Shown here: positions 49,684 through 62,230 of the stretch, piece by piece
Numbering within the stretch: the stretch's first letter is position 1
Layout of the letters: every line of letters starts with the position of its first letter
Origin: Guyanagaster necrorhizus
Lineage: Eukaryota; Basidiomycota; Agaricomycetes; Agaricales; Physalacriaceae
Direction of reading: 5' to 3'
NCBI RefSeq assembly: GCF_019112545.1
Contig: NW_025064887.1
Coordinates: 1,552,413-1,616,412 of the forward strand
Length of the DNA stretch: 64,000 nucleotides
Notes under the pieces: generated by a model
Databases searched by the model: none
What the model was told of the DNA's origin: nothing
Seen by the model: only the letters and a program-made list of their open reading frames with translations
Program-made: the position numbers and the translations under genes

Positions 49684-52003
49684 TCATTGACCTATTTCTG
49701 GCCCAACACTTTCCCAAAAACTAAAAAAAAAGAACCGGTGAGAAAGATTAAGAAACGCGGCGGGTGCACTCACGAGCATCGGTCAAGAAGATCTGATGCA
49801 GTGGTAAAGGGCATCACTGCAGGAGCGCCGCTTTCGGTTTCATTGAAACGCATTTCTACCTCGTGACCTGGTTGGAACGAAAAAGGCTCCCATGTCGGTG
49901 TGATTGTCGGCTCGAATGTCTCGTTTGGATCCAGAGACACGACAAAGGCTAGGAAAGACTCGGCGAACGCTTTGTCGAAGTCCGTATTGTTGTAGGCGGG
50001 AACATCATTCGCACTCATAATGGAAGGAATGAGAACACGAGTAAAGATGTTATAGCAATGCACGTACGAGGGAAAGTAATAAACAACATCACTTCCGTGG
50101 GTGCCCGGCGGGATTGCGAATTGACCCTGAGTATCCGACATTGAACATCACTGCATTCATTCACAGAGTGGTTGAACATGCCTTGAATGCCTTTCCTTTG
50201 AAAGCACGAAGCAAGAAATAAGTGGGGCAAACGAATATAGCTGCCGCAACAAAGGTCAGGCATTAGTATCCGCCATCGCAGGTTCTGAGGCATTACACCT
50301 ACATTCTCCCATTATAGCGGTGACCTGCTCGATTGGAGTTCCAAGACTAGCGTATTTTGCAACGGCAACGTCGCGTTGCTGAGCGCTCAGGGTCGGAAAT
50401 AGTTGTGTCAGATAGTCAGGAACCTGGACAGTGTTTGCAGTACTCAAGTCGACGAATACGAGCCCCTCATCTGAGTTTGTAACGGACATGACAACCTCCT
50501 TGAAGGATGATTAGAGACCATCGAAAAACTCAGTGGCTGCTAGCTTACGCCGTTGACTTTTCCTTCCCCCAAAGCTACCGTCGGCCGCTGCCTTATGAAA
50601 TCTCCATCAACAACTGGCACAAATACGAATGTGCCGAAAAACCCGCTGGTACAAAGGTCAACATTGATCTCTTCGAGAACCCCTGCGTCAGCATTCCTCA
50701 GGCATGTCAACGAATCGGCCGCCGAGGTACAGCTTGCCTACGATTTTAGAGATCAATGCAACAGCCTAAAATTACGAGCACTCACTTCGTCCTTGACACC
50801 ACGGTGTTGTACAGGAACTAGAACATACATGTCAGCACCTCGTATAATTCTAACTTGCACGGAGATCCTGAACCTCCGGAACCACATCGTTATACGCATA
50901 TTGTGAAGGCAGGAAACTAGAGCTTGTTATTGCAGCTCTGAACAAAGGCGGAAACGTCTGTCCACCATTGGCAATGACCTGCTGAAGAACAGAACCAGCA
51001 CCTAGAATACGACTACATCAGATGATAGATTATTGAATACACGCAATTCCCACCAGCAGATTCGCCCCAGATAGTGACTCGGCTTGGATCTCCACCGAAC
51101 TTGGTGATCTTCGACGGATCGGTAAGTATGACGGCAAAGCAGATGCAGGAAAAAGGAAAAGCTCACGTGTTCCTGGACCCACTGAAGCGCAAATTGTTGA
51201 TCCACTGCCTCAGAAATGTCAGCGCGTACCCAACGGCAGACACAGAACCTACGAAGGCCAGCATTCAATACGCCATTTGCTTTAACTGACTCTCCAGCCA
51301 GGAATCCAAACAGTCCCAAACGATATTGGATAATCACGGCAACGACTTTGTCGCCAGATTCAAGGACTAGGTCGTTCCCATCGTAAGGGTCGGCGCCACC
51401 AAAAACATAACTGTAGTCACATTCAGATAAGACCCCTGGATAAATAGTAAAGCACCATACCCTCCTCCATGAATCCATACGACGACAGGTAAATTTTTGC
51501 CAGAGGTTTGAGAATCGAGCTGCCCAGGCACATACACGCTGAGAATAGATAAATGACAGCTACAATAGACGCCAGAACATGTTCGCGACCCACTTCAAGA
51601 AGAGACAATCTTCAGATTCTGCAATAGAGGGGGCCCTTTTGTTCGCAGGAAAAGGATTTGTGGCACCGGTGCCCATTCCTGCTTGCAAACATTCGTCCGG
51701 TTCTGACGTAGCGTCCTGTATGGCATCCACAAAGTCCGGTGTTCGGGGTGCTTGCCACCTCAAGGAGCCTGAACAAAGGTACCTTGGGAACAGAGCTATA
51801 TAGGAAGCGCCCTTAAATCACGCACCAGTGGGAGGCGCCGCGAACCGCACCCCAAGAAACTGAGTGTTGTTGGATATGCTGGGATCGAATACTCCTCGAT
51901 ATTTAGCATATCCAAGATCAATCACAGGAGAGGACTGTGCGACGCAAAGCAGGGAGATTGCGGCGAGCTGGATGAAACTGAAAAGAAGAGTTGGAGGCTG
52001 CAT
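49684..52003 (-). CDS. Secreted type-B carboxylesterase/lipase
   Basis: Alpha/beta-hydrolase of the cholinesterase/para-nitrobenzyl-esterase family. MQPPTLLFSFIQLAAISLLC is a signal peptide, followed by YRGVFDPSISNNTQFLGVRF and the early disulphide and Glu region SEDCLFL. The oxyanion hole is VVVWIHGGGY. Then VAVIIQYRLGLFGFLAGES, the nucleophile elbow VTIWGESAGG, and GSVLQQVIANGGQTFPPLFR. VTNSDEGLVFV may hold the acidic triad member, and the His is in PPGTHGSDVVYYF. After an intron the last exon reads SFWESVGPEIGQ with TGA at 49684-49686. About ten introns. The Ser-Glu-His triad is intact. Likely extracellular ester hydrolysis; substrate unknown. Confidence 0.88.
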
Positions 52004-52831
52004 CGTTGGCAGGAGAGGATATTGGATCTTCGACTATATGTACACCGTTGGTTACGGCACGAATGGTCATGATATTTGTCTGCTTACCAACAGCCTATTT
52101 GACTTTCCAAAAGGACTTGACTAAAAGTCTATATTCCCGTGCACAGCGGGGGCAGAGATGCTCTGGGATTCTCGGATCGAGACGCAATTTCGGAGGTTTC
52201 TGGGTCAATAGTAAGATCTTCTGTCTCTGGAGTCAGGCAGACACACCAGTGATATGCTCCAGAAATGCCTACGCCAGGTCCAGTCCTGATGTCGCCTGCA
52301 ATACCGCTTTGATTACGGCGGATCCTTATCGGCGATGATACCTGAGCTCGACCAGATTTTCTGGTCTTCCGTGGTGACCCATCGAGCCTTGTATGGGGAG
52401 ATCTTTGGTGTCTTCCTATGCAGACGATAGTTTCATCAAAGCCAGGCAGGCGTTACATCCGAGAACCCACCTGGATGACCTTGAAGAATCTCCTTGTTCG
52501 ATGTAGCACGCTTCCCGTCCAAAAGCCCTATGCTAGACAGTTCGTGCAGGCTGTCAGAATATACCTGGCATGCGGCCTTTGTCTCTTCAGGAAGTTCATC
52601 AAGCAGTAATCAGAAGCAGGACACGAAAAAAGTTCAGCTACAGGCGCCATTCAATCATGCAACAACTCGGAGAGAAACCCGTCAAGTGGAGAAACAGTAA
52701 ATTGGCCACCTCTGCTATTACAGCTCAGGTAAATAAGTATAAACTAATCTACCTCGGTAGTTCGCTAATCGAAAAGTAAAGGTAGTGATGAAGCCCATCA
52801 GTATTGTATCAGTACACTTATGTGAGATACG
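52004..52831. other. Spacer left of the CpG-free block
   Basis: About 830 bases. CpG is still present (last one at about 52830). It includes the esterase promoter. No gene recognised. Confidence 0.5.
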
Positions 52832-55800
52832 AAAGACAGCAAGGAGATGGATTTCAAGTTGGCTTTTGTTTTGGTATGAGCCAGATGTATGCTCTGCTTG
52901 TACTCTGCCCATATCCTTCCAGCTAAAGGGGTGCATGCATTGTGCCATGTATGAGAGATATGAGTTAAGACATGATTGGTGAGAGGTCCAGACAATCCTG
53001 TTAATGTTGGCAAGGATGGTGTGAGGCCAAGGTAAAAGTGAGACCATGGATTGGGGCCAAGCAGGGCCATTGTCAAAGAGACATCAGATGAGATGTAGAA
53101 AGGATCCCCAGAGGTGCAGAGGGACATCTGCAGAGTCTAGGATATGAGAAGTATCTCTGATAAGTGATTTAATGCACCCCATAATTGGGACATAATTCAT
53201 TAAAACCTAAGATTGCAGGGCAGCTGTATTGTAATACAATGCTATAAGTGTAGCTCATCCTAATCTATTACATCCCCTTGACTAGAGGCCATTTTAAGCA
53301 CCTTTTTTTAATCATCTAGACCAGGGCTATGATTGTGTAACATGCCATAGCTGAGCACATTGCCTAGCACAGTGTACACAATGCTGATGGCATTTGGCTG
53401 TTGATCAGGCATAGTGCCCTGCACACCTGTTACTGCTTTTGTACACTGGATCTGTTGGGGATCTCTGAACCCAGTTCTGAATTGATGGTTCATTTGTGTT
53501 TGAGTTCCATTAGCTCTGTTGTGAAGGCTTCTTTCATGATCCCAATGTCACACCTGTGGCTAGTTGAAGATTTCCTCATCTGGACATCTGTTTTTGACAT
53601 GAGAGAGATGCTGGCCATTGAGATGAGGAAATAAGGAAGAGAAAATTCATTACCTTTATGTCATTACAAGCTATACAAGAATGCTATCATTTCTAAGTAC
53701 AGGATATTACTCTCCTTTCTACATTAGACTAGACTCATTAAATAATTGCATAACAGTTCATAGGAGTCTTTCAAGTTTGGATTCCTCAGTTGTTAACTGA
53801 CTCTCACAGTTAGTAAGTGGCACCAACTTCTATGTTTTTAATTTTTTTTTTGAGGGGTACCCCAAAATATGAGAGGATGGGATAATATTGCATGCACTTT
53901 TCAGTATGCATTCTCCAGATACCATTCCTGGGGCTGCATTTCATAGTATCTGGTCTGATAGCTGCCACTTGGTATTTTACCCAAGTTGGCACCAGTACTG
54001 ATTGTAATGGCTTGGCTTTGCATGTGAGTCTCATAGAATTCTTTCTCATGGCAATTCAGAGTATCTGATAATTTGTTAGAGCCCTGCACAATTGGACAAC
54101 CATGAAGAGGGCAATTATCAGCCAGTGTAATAGCACAGCTGTGTAGAGGACCAAGAATCAATAAAAGCTTATATAGGTAATTCCACCTTCCCACTGATTT
54201 GGGGTATACTTGTTTTTTTTTTGAACAAACAAAGACTATCTCTTATCCATTCATTGTTTCTTTGATGGTATAGTCATAGTTCTTGATGCCACTGATGTGA
54301 TGCATTATTCTTGTCCTGTATGTGAGCTTTTTGTCTTTGTTCAAAGCTACTAGTAGTGACTATATAATTGTGTTTTCATGTACTTCTTTATTCTCATGCT
54401 CTTCCACTGAATGCCATGATTGACTCTTCTGCAACCCTTGTCTCTATCATCTCAGCACCACAGCTCAGCAGAATGACTTTTCAAACACAGACCAAAATAG
54501 TTGCTTCTACTGCTGTTATCATGCCACCCAGAAAAATACCAAATAAAGATGCCAAGACTGATGTTTGAGAGAAACTGAAGATGAGAGTTGTAGAGTGCCT
54601 TGAAGGTTGATATTTATGAGAATACTATCTATGTCCATGGATGCTGATTGTTTAGCTCATCAAATCATGCATGAGAGAACTGTGAAGATGCTTCAGAGAA
54701 ATGTTGACCTAGAGACAGGTCCTGCTTCTGTCAATTCATCTGGTGGAGATTTGAACTGTGCCTCAGATCCAAGAGCTGCTTAGTGACTCATGATAAGTAT
54801 ACATGCTGTTCTGGTTGATGTGTTGGTATTCATTGAAATCTAGTCTTGCAATACTGTAATGTATCTTGGAGATGCAATTGGAAGGATGAATGTTGAGATT
54901 TATATTCATACATAAGAAGATGACTCTGCTGCCATTGACCTGACCCATTGAATGAGATGATAGTCTAATATTGTTCTTGGCCATTGTTTAGATGTCCACA
55001 GGCCAGTTCAGACTTGCTTTTATCTTGAAAGATCAATGGCTCTTCTCTGTTCTCTCTCTGAAAAATGGTGATTGCTTGATTCAGATGGACTGGGCACACC
55101 CATTCTTGATTTGAGTTGTTAAAGTCTTTCTCAGACTGTCTTATGATAAAATCTCACTATGGTCACTTTTGAATTGGGATGAACTGGTTCATAGAATATC
55201 TGAGTTCCAATTTAGAATCTAATGCAATCTATTATTCTGGATCTACTCTCCTATTTTGATAAGATCTTTTTGCTTGGGATTATGGTCAGGATCTGTACTC
55301 TGTAAATAGATTTTGTGGCATGTAAACTGTATTAAAGTGCTCAATTATGATGGCCAATATGACTGGACTGAGTGGACTGAGGGGGAGTGGCAAACCTGCT
55401 CATTATACACAATGGCTTCCATAGTAATTACAATATGACTATCCCACCTCTTTGTTTCTGACAATATCCATCCACCAGAGCTCAACTGAAGCCTATTTGC
55501 TGCATATTTCACTCACATATAATGTCATTGAAACTACTATATTAGGTTTGTACTAGTAAATACTACCATAGACTATTTAAATACCATATTGTAAGAGTAG
55601 AATATAAGTTTCCAACTCCACTGTTGTAGTGTAGACATATGAAAGCCTTGCACTCCAGCTGCTGGGATTAGTTTATAACTTCAGGCAAGAGAATAGACCT
55701 ATTGTTGAGATCATTCTGAGTGATTTGAGTATCATGCAAGATGTCAAAAGCTAATGTGGAACTCTGGTCTAATTTAATAAATGGTTTTGAATTATGCTCT

Positions 55801-55884
55801 AGTCTGAGAATAAGAGAGTAGTGTCTGGAGGGCACTCTTTTGAGTTTTTGAGACATCTGTGATGTGAGGCATGACAGGTGGCAG

Positions 55885-56015
55885 AGGTTCAAACCCTTTG
55901 GATCTGTAGACAGGGTTTTATTATGTTTGGTGTTTTTCTGGATCACACAGATTCAAACCCTATAGATCTATGATCAGTTTGGAAGCTTGAGCATGTAGAT
56001 TCAAATCCTGTGGCT
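55885..56015. repeat. Imperfect short repeats
   Basis: Three related units (GGTTCAAACCCTTTGGATCT, GATTCAAACCCTATAGATCT, GATTCAAATCCTGTGGCTCT) at about 55886, 55950 and 55998, spaced 48-64 bases. Origin unknown; possibly part of a retroelement coding or LTR region. Confidence 0.5.
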
Positions 56016-56529
56016 CTTGTAGATATGTTTGTAAAAAATTTCTGCTTAGAGTGCAAAGCTTTAAGTTGTGTGTTGTGTGTGTTAAGAGTTTTAAGTTTGG
56101 TCTGAGTGGTGCTTGGAACTTTTTGAGGGTTTTGTGGGAGTGTTTCAAAGTATTGGATCATAATACAGTATCTCTGCCTTGAGGCCCAGCAACATTTGTC
56201 ACTCCTCTTGTTAAACAAAAGCTTTGAGACTTAGAGAGATCTTGATCATATATATGCACTATTGCTATTACTACTCTTATTGCATTATAATCCTTCAATA
56301 AACTAAGAGTGTTGTATGTGTGTATTAGTGTGGGTATGATCAGTGTATATTCTTATGCTGGCTGGCCTCCTTTGTGCTTGATGAAGCTTCCCACACATTA
56401 TCAGTGTAAATGTTCATAATAGTGTACTCACCATCCAGTTGGCCAATTGTTTTTATGCAAGAGTCTGCCTGTGATGCATAATATTTCAGATTCTAGTAGA
56501 TCTTTCTAAGGGTTTTTAAAGATGTTGTT

Positions 56530-56685
56530 CATCATCTATTGGAGGATTGCCAGTGAGTTGGTTAGACCAAAAAACATTACCATGAGTTTATAGAGCCCTC
56601 AGTTAGTCCTGAATGTTGTCTTCCACTTATCTCTCTCTTTAATCTGGATGTTGTTGTATCTCCATCTAATTGAACCAGTCATCTC
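56530..56685 (-). pseudogene. Ty3/gypsy reverse transcriptase fragment
   Basis: Minus-strand translation gives RWRYNNIQIKERDKWKTTFR and, after a stop, LMVMFFGLTNSLAILQ, a stop and MMNNIF. This is the fingers/palm core typical of gypsy RT (usual form RWGYNNIRIKEGDEWKAAFR, then VMFFGLTNSPATFQ). Only about 50 codons, with stops. The YxDD catalytic box is not present. Confidence 0.75.
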
Positions 56686-59600
56686 TCTTCTGTATGGTCT
56701 TATAAATTATATAGGCAAGTTTGCACACTTTATCTTTCTGTCTTTTGATAATATATCCTGAAGGTTGTCTCATATATATGTCCTCTTTTGTTTCACTGTT
56801 CAAGTAGGCTGAAACAAAATCCACTTGCTATAAAACAAGATACAATTTTGCAGTAATAGCAGCAGATATGTAGATAGATTCAAGATGGATTATAGTGGCT
56901 CAGATGTCATTGTAATCCAGTTCATACTGCTGTATATATCTCTTTCTGACCAATCTTGCTTTATCTCTGATCCAGTTTTTATCACCATTCTACTTTATAC
57001 TATAAACTCACTTGTAGTCTATTATATTCACTTTTTCTGGCCTGTCTACTAGATCTCAGGTGCATCTAGTATTCCACATCTATTGTGGCCTTCCATTGCT
57101 TCTTATCAGCATGTAGAGCATCTTAGTAACTTCATAGAATATAAGAATCAGATGTACTCTTAGACACTGCTATTGATATGCAGAGTTGTTGACTGTTAGT
57201 AGCCTAATTAGTGAGTGGTAGTTTATTCTCTATCTCCTCTACACATTTAGTGTGTGGAGCCTTCATTAAAAATGATATTATAAGAAAGATTGATCAAGGA
57301 TGCAGTAGTTAGACTCTATATATCTTAAAAATATGCACTTTTTTGATCAATTATCCAACTTGCCATCTCTGTCCATTAAAATTCTATTAGATATGGACTT
57401 CTTTGTCCAGCAAGCTGACCCAAACATATGGAGAAAAGCAACATCCTAGTGCCATCCTATGAATGCCTCTGCTAGTATGATCCCAGGGTGATGATTTGAA
57501 GGAGTTAGATTTTGTATAAAAATAGCTATAGATGCCACTTCAGCTCAATAATGATTGCCAAGTCCAGAGTCACTCAAGTCTTCTATTATAGTTTATAGAT
57601 CATGCTCAGCCAAGCCATTATGTACTGAAGAATGGAGAGCTGTCAGCTCACACAGAATATTATGCTTAGTACAATATTGAACCCACTTTGCTCTTGTGAA
57701 GATCTGATTAATATATATCTATTTAACTTTCCAGCCAGTCTGGGTTTCTGTCATAGGTCAGTATCTATCAAATGCAGCCATGGTTATATCATCCAATTTG
57801 TCTGCTAGGAACTCTTCTACTTTGAATGATATTCTACTATTCATGAAGTCATCATATATATTTTACTATTAGGTGACACTGTCTGAGACAGTCTCCACAG
57901 ATCTGTTGCTACCAACTCAAAGAGAGCAACATTAGAATCCAAAGGTTTATTGAATGATGATGAGCATGCTGTGCAAGGATAAAGTCCTCACAATGTTTCT
58001 AGAGAGAACCTGAGGTGATTTTTAGATCATCCACAAACTTCTTCAATGCTATCTCCTCCATCTTTTTATGGCTTATATAGGTAAAATAATGATGTCAGTT
58101 GCATAAAGAGATGAGCAAGAACAATAATAACATGGCTTGGGGAGAGAGCACTGAAATGCTGAGAAGTGGCATTAAATGAATCAACAATGTGCAGAATGCA
58201 CACTATCAAAACACTAACACTAAATCACAATGTGGTTTAAGAGAGGAATGGTAATACCTGGATTCCAAGTGTATAGAGAATGTAATGTAGATAGAGTGCA
58301 ATAAAATATAATTCAAAGATGTATATTGTGGTTTGCTTGAACAAAGCTGTCTGCATTATTGAACATAACAAAACTTATTTCAAACAGTCTGTCTGATGCA
58401 GGTTCTAAACTTGTACTGTCTGTCTGGTGCAGTTTCTGGACTGATACAATGCATCTGGTTGCAACTTATAAACAATACTGGCTGTTCTGAACTGTCTTAG
58501 ATCTGTTCTGATTGTCTGATATAAACTTTTGGTTGCTTTCTGGGGGTTCTTGCACAAAACAAAGTGACTTGGCCACCACAATGCTATTTAGATTGAGTCT
58601 ATGACTCAGAGCTCTTAATCAAACACAACCTGTACTATTCACTTGGTAGTATTTTTGAGGAGGTCAGAAACCTGCTTTTCCTCTATATATGATCTAGTAT
58701 TTAAAGACCTCTTTGACAGACTTCTTTCAAACAACAGCTCAGCTATTAGAGAATATAGTCAATAGGCCAGCCTTATTCAGAGCACTCACAGAGACCAGAT
58801 TTGTGGCTAATGATGGTGAGTGTAGTGCATTCTTGAAGGTCAGCTTGACATCTTTTTCATCAAGTATAAATGTCTTTGTCACAGTCCCTTAGCTGAGAAT
58901 CTTGAAGATCCTCTTTCTCTCAATAGCAGATGAACCAGTACAGAGAGCCACTAGTGTATCTTCAGTGAAGTCTTTATGATTTTAAAAGAAATAATTATTA
59001 GCAACAGAGTTCATAAAGATCAAAGTTATAGATGATGTGTGTTTCTCAAATGTAGTTGTCATGAAAGCTATTCCAGCAGAGTCTGTCTCACAAATAATCT
59101 CACTTTCATCAGCAATGACATCAACAGTGGTTGGTACATTGTTAGAGAACTCAGCCATCTCATTCTCATTGTCAACTTCTATGAGTGGTAGCATGTTGAA
59201 ATCAGTCTCATTCTCCAAATCAGAGTAGTTAGTGGTAGATGTCTCATACTTAAAGTTAGAGCTCCTATCTGAAAAGTCATCAGAGTCACTATTAGGTTTA
59301 TCTCCTTGCTGAAATAGCCTAGGACTATCCTATTCATATATTCTCTCTCCAGTACTATTATTCTCAATGATAAAGCCACTAATATCATGATCAATCTCAG
59401 CAGAGAGTATATACTTAGCAAGAACAAAATGCCTGAGAGTATTAGCTGAAATATTTGCACTCACTTGATTCATACAATGGGAACAGCCAAAATTAGGAGA
59501 GAACTGTCCCTCCTTTCCACTTTTTGGCCAATAGCAGTTTTCTGTAATATGCTGAGTCTTATTATGAGTCTTACACTCAGAGTTGCAACATCTACAAGAC

Positions 59601-60300
59601 AGTGTAAGAGCTCTAGCAGAAGGTACTCCAGAGCTTGGAATAGAGATGGTCCTTTGCCTGTGGCATGAAGGATTACAGCATGAGTCTAGAGATAGGAAAT
59701 GATATCACTGGATATTTTCATCTGATATAGGCTTGATAGAATAGGCATCCAGTTATCAGTAGGGATGATAGATTAAATGATTATTCTCTTGAACTCTTGA
59801 TCACTTAGAGCCATTGTACAGAGATTATTAATAGCATATTGCTTTATATGCAGATCAGCAATATAAGCATTTATATCACTGTTTCTATTGAATTTTGTAG
59901 AGTTCAATGATGTTTTAGCCTCCAAGAGAGCCATATCAGTCTTTTCAACATGTTCTATAATGATGGAGTCCCAACATTCCTTTATTATCTCATTGGTATT
60001 GACTCCTAAATCAATAGAGTCAAGCACATTGAAAACAATGTGAGAATGAGTAAGCTGATTGCAGAAGACCCATTTATAATGAGATAGAGAAAAAGAGTAG
60101 ATAGGAGTAGAGTCCAATGGGAGAGGCACAGTTGCAGATGTGGTTATGATAGTCTCAGAGATAGTAGGACAAGCAGTGGTTTCTTCAATGTACTCTTATA
60201 AATCTTTGCCTTTCAGTAGCTCAGTTATTTGGAGCTTCTATAAGGCATAGTTCTTTCCATTAAAGTGGCTATTTGTGTCAGGGGAGATTGTAACTTTTGG
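56686..60300 (-). pseudogene. Ty1/copia retrotransposon remnant: gag, protease, integrase, partial RT
   Basis: Read on the minus strand from right to left. Gag: ECWDSIIIEHVEKTDMALLE and STKFNRNSDINAYIADLHIK (59773-60129). A zinc knuckle, CCNSECKTHNKT then ENCYWPKSGKEGQF, is near 59480-59600. The protease motif is decayed to IFMNSVANNYFF (about 58984-59020; DSG expected, Asp changed to Asn). Integrase: ATDLWRLSQTVSPNSKIYMM (about 57850-57920) and NGLAEHDL with SGLGNHY then PGIILAEAF (about 57430-57650). RT start: near 56750-57110, pieces like KARLV, DYNDI and EDIYMRQPSGYI. Many stop codons. It breaks off at about 56686, where gypsy RT sequence starts. LTRs were not identified. Confidence 0.8.
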
Positions 60301-60699
60301 CATCAATGACATTGCTTAGAAGAGCTGGTAGTGGAAACTGTAGTATAGTATTATAAGTAATATGATGGTAAGTTAAGTCAGAATCCTGTTGTATATTCTT
60401 TTTCACTAAGTACTAGGCAATAGAGCATATAACCTAATAACAGAAGAATATAAGTAATAATATATAAAGGAGTGTAAGTGATATAGTAAAGAACACAGTA
60501 ATGGTATACATACTTCAGTTGGGCATAGCATAGGCAAAATGACTGAAGTACAAGTTTCTATAGCCAGGCTATATAGACAGATAATGACAGGAGATGTATA
60601 TATATAATAAGTAGAAATAAGTGATGATCAAAGAAATGAGTGACAATTGAAAGGGTAAAGGATCAAAAGGATAAATCTACAGGTATATATATAAATATT

Positions 60700-60897
60700 C
60701 TCCAATACAAGAACAAGCATTCCAAGAGATCAAATGCTGAATCTGCTCTGACTCTATCCTAGCCATCTCTATAAATAATGGGAAATTCAAGATAGAGGCA
60801 GATGTATCTGAAGAGGCCCTTAGAGTCATTTTCAGCTAAGAGCAGAATAGACAGTGAAAGCCAATTGCATATCTGTCTAAAGCACTCTCCACTGTAA
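60700..60897 (+). pseudogene. Ty3/gypsy RNase H fragment
   Basis: Plus-strand translation reads EQAFQEIK, NNGKFKIEADVSEEALRVIF, a stop, EQNRQ, a stop and KPIAYLSKALSTV. This matches the start of gypsy RNase H (usual pattern GKFRIETDASxxAxGxVLSQ ... PIAYLSKALSxxE). It ends exactly where the flippase-derived copy begins. Confidence 0.75.
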
Positions 60898-62201
60898 AGC
60901 CATTTATCAGAGAGGAGGACAAGTAGTTGCAATCTTACTGAATTTTCTCAGATGACTAGTTGGTATAAGTCAGACAAGAAGAGCACAGATAGGAAGAGGA
61001 GCTCTGATGGTCCACATCACAACATCTCAATATGGAGGGGGCTATAAAAGCTTAGACCTGATATATTGAGGTCTGAGAATCTCTCATAGTATCTTGTTTA
61101 ATTCCATGAGTTTATGACACTATCCTATCATCATTCATTTTTTATTTATTGCATTTTTTTTTTCCAATTCATCTAATAGTATGCTTTTATTGTGTATATC
61201 TATATTCCTCACTTTTACCATAATGCCTAGCTACTAAAGTACCATTCATACTGCTATTTTTTTATAACACAATGACAATATGATATGCATTTTAAATAAT
61301 GTCTGGATTTAAAAACTACTGAGTCAACAAGGAATCATGTTTTAAATGTGAACAATGATTCTTTGTTTTATTCTGCATGTGGTTGGAATCAAGACATGTC
61401 TGAACAATGAAGTTGACTGATTTGGAAATCACACCAGTATATACCTTCAGATATCAAATTTCTTCAAGCACTGATATAGTTTGTATCTTCTTCCTGTCTG
61501 ATTATAGCATTTCTCTTCATGAGAAAAGCCTGTTCTGTTTAGTCAGGAGCAATTCTTATTTCTTTTCACAATGAGTATATCAAAGTGACTATTTGTTCAC
61601 AGCTCATTATTATGAAGAACCTAAAGAAACATATATACCTATAGGTCTTATATCTGAATGTAAAGGATGCTCATCAATTTATGTCCTGGTGACTGCTGAT
61701 AGATGAGAAACATATTTCTTGCTGAACCTAAGGACATTGAGCACTAAACCAATCAAGTTAAGAAGTAGAAAGCTCATTTGACATGATGAAAACCCATTGA
61801 CCATTTATGTAGAATCTGAGGCTTAGTCTGAGTGATAGATTATTATATTGATGTCAGAAGTGGTTGACTAATAGGCAGTGACATTGGATGCTGTTAGGTG
61901 CTAGAGCTCTAGCTCTATGACACTAAAAGTATACTGGTATACAAGTACTCATTTCTATCAGTGAAAGGAGCCAAGCCATAATAGAGACAAAACACAAAAC
62001 CTATTACTATCACTTCTACAGTTGAAGAGATGAAAAATCTCTCCATGTACAATCTGACAATCTGGCATAAGATATAGATATTTCATCTGAGGTGAGTGAC
62101 TGTGTTTTTACTGTCTATAATGCTATAAATAGACACTGCTCCTTCCAATAGTATGTCTCATAGAATATTATGCTAATTGACTGAGAATTTCTTTAAAGAG
62201 A
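60898..62201 (+). pseudogene. Mutated copy of the flippase B 3' end and downstream spacer
   Basis: Aligns with 48320-49600 base for base with few indels. Differences are overwhelmingly C-to-T and G-to-A: CATTTATCGGAGAGGAGGAC becomes CATTTATCAGAGAGGAGGAC, and GAGTAGTCGCAACC becomes AAGTAGTTGCAATC. Each CpG I compared is TpG or CpA here, and a number of CpA sites are TpA. The first part is the flippase C-terminal tail, no longer a sensible frame. It cannot encode a transporter. Confidence 0.9.
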
Positions 62202-62230
62202 TGAAACAGGTAGATGGTCACTGAGAGGCC

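Noticed and set aside
52718..53127. 109-codon minus-strand frames at the border of the CpG-free block
   Set aside because: No recognisable protein; composition fits chance frames in AT-rich DNA.
55885..56015. GGTTCAAAYCC words that look like tRNA T-loops/B boxes
   Set aside because: No acceptor or anticodon stem could be folded around any of them, and they occur as three spaced repeats in mutated repeat DNA.
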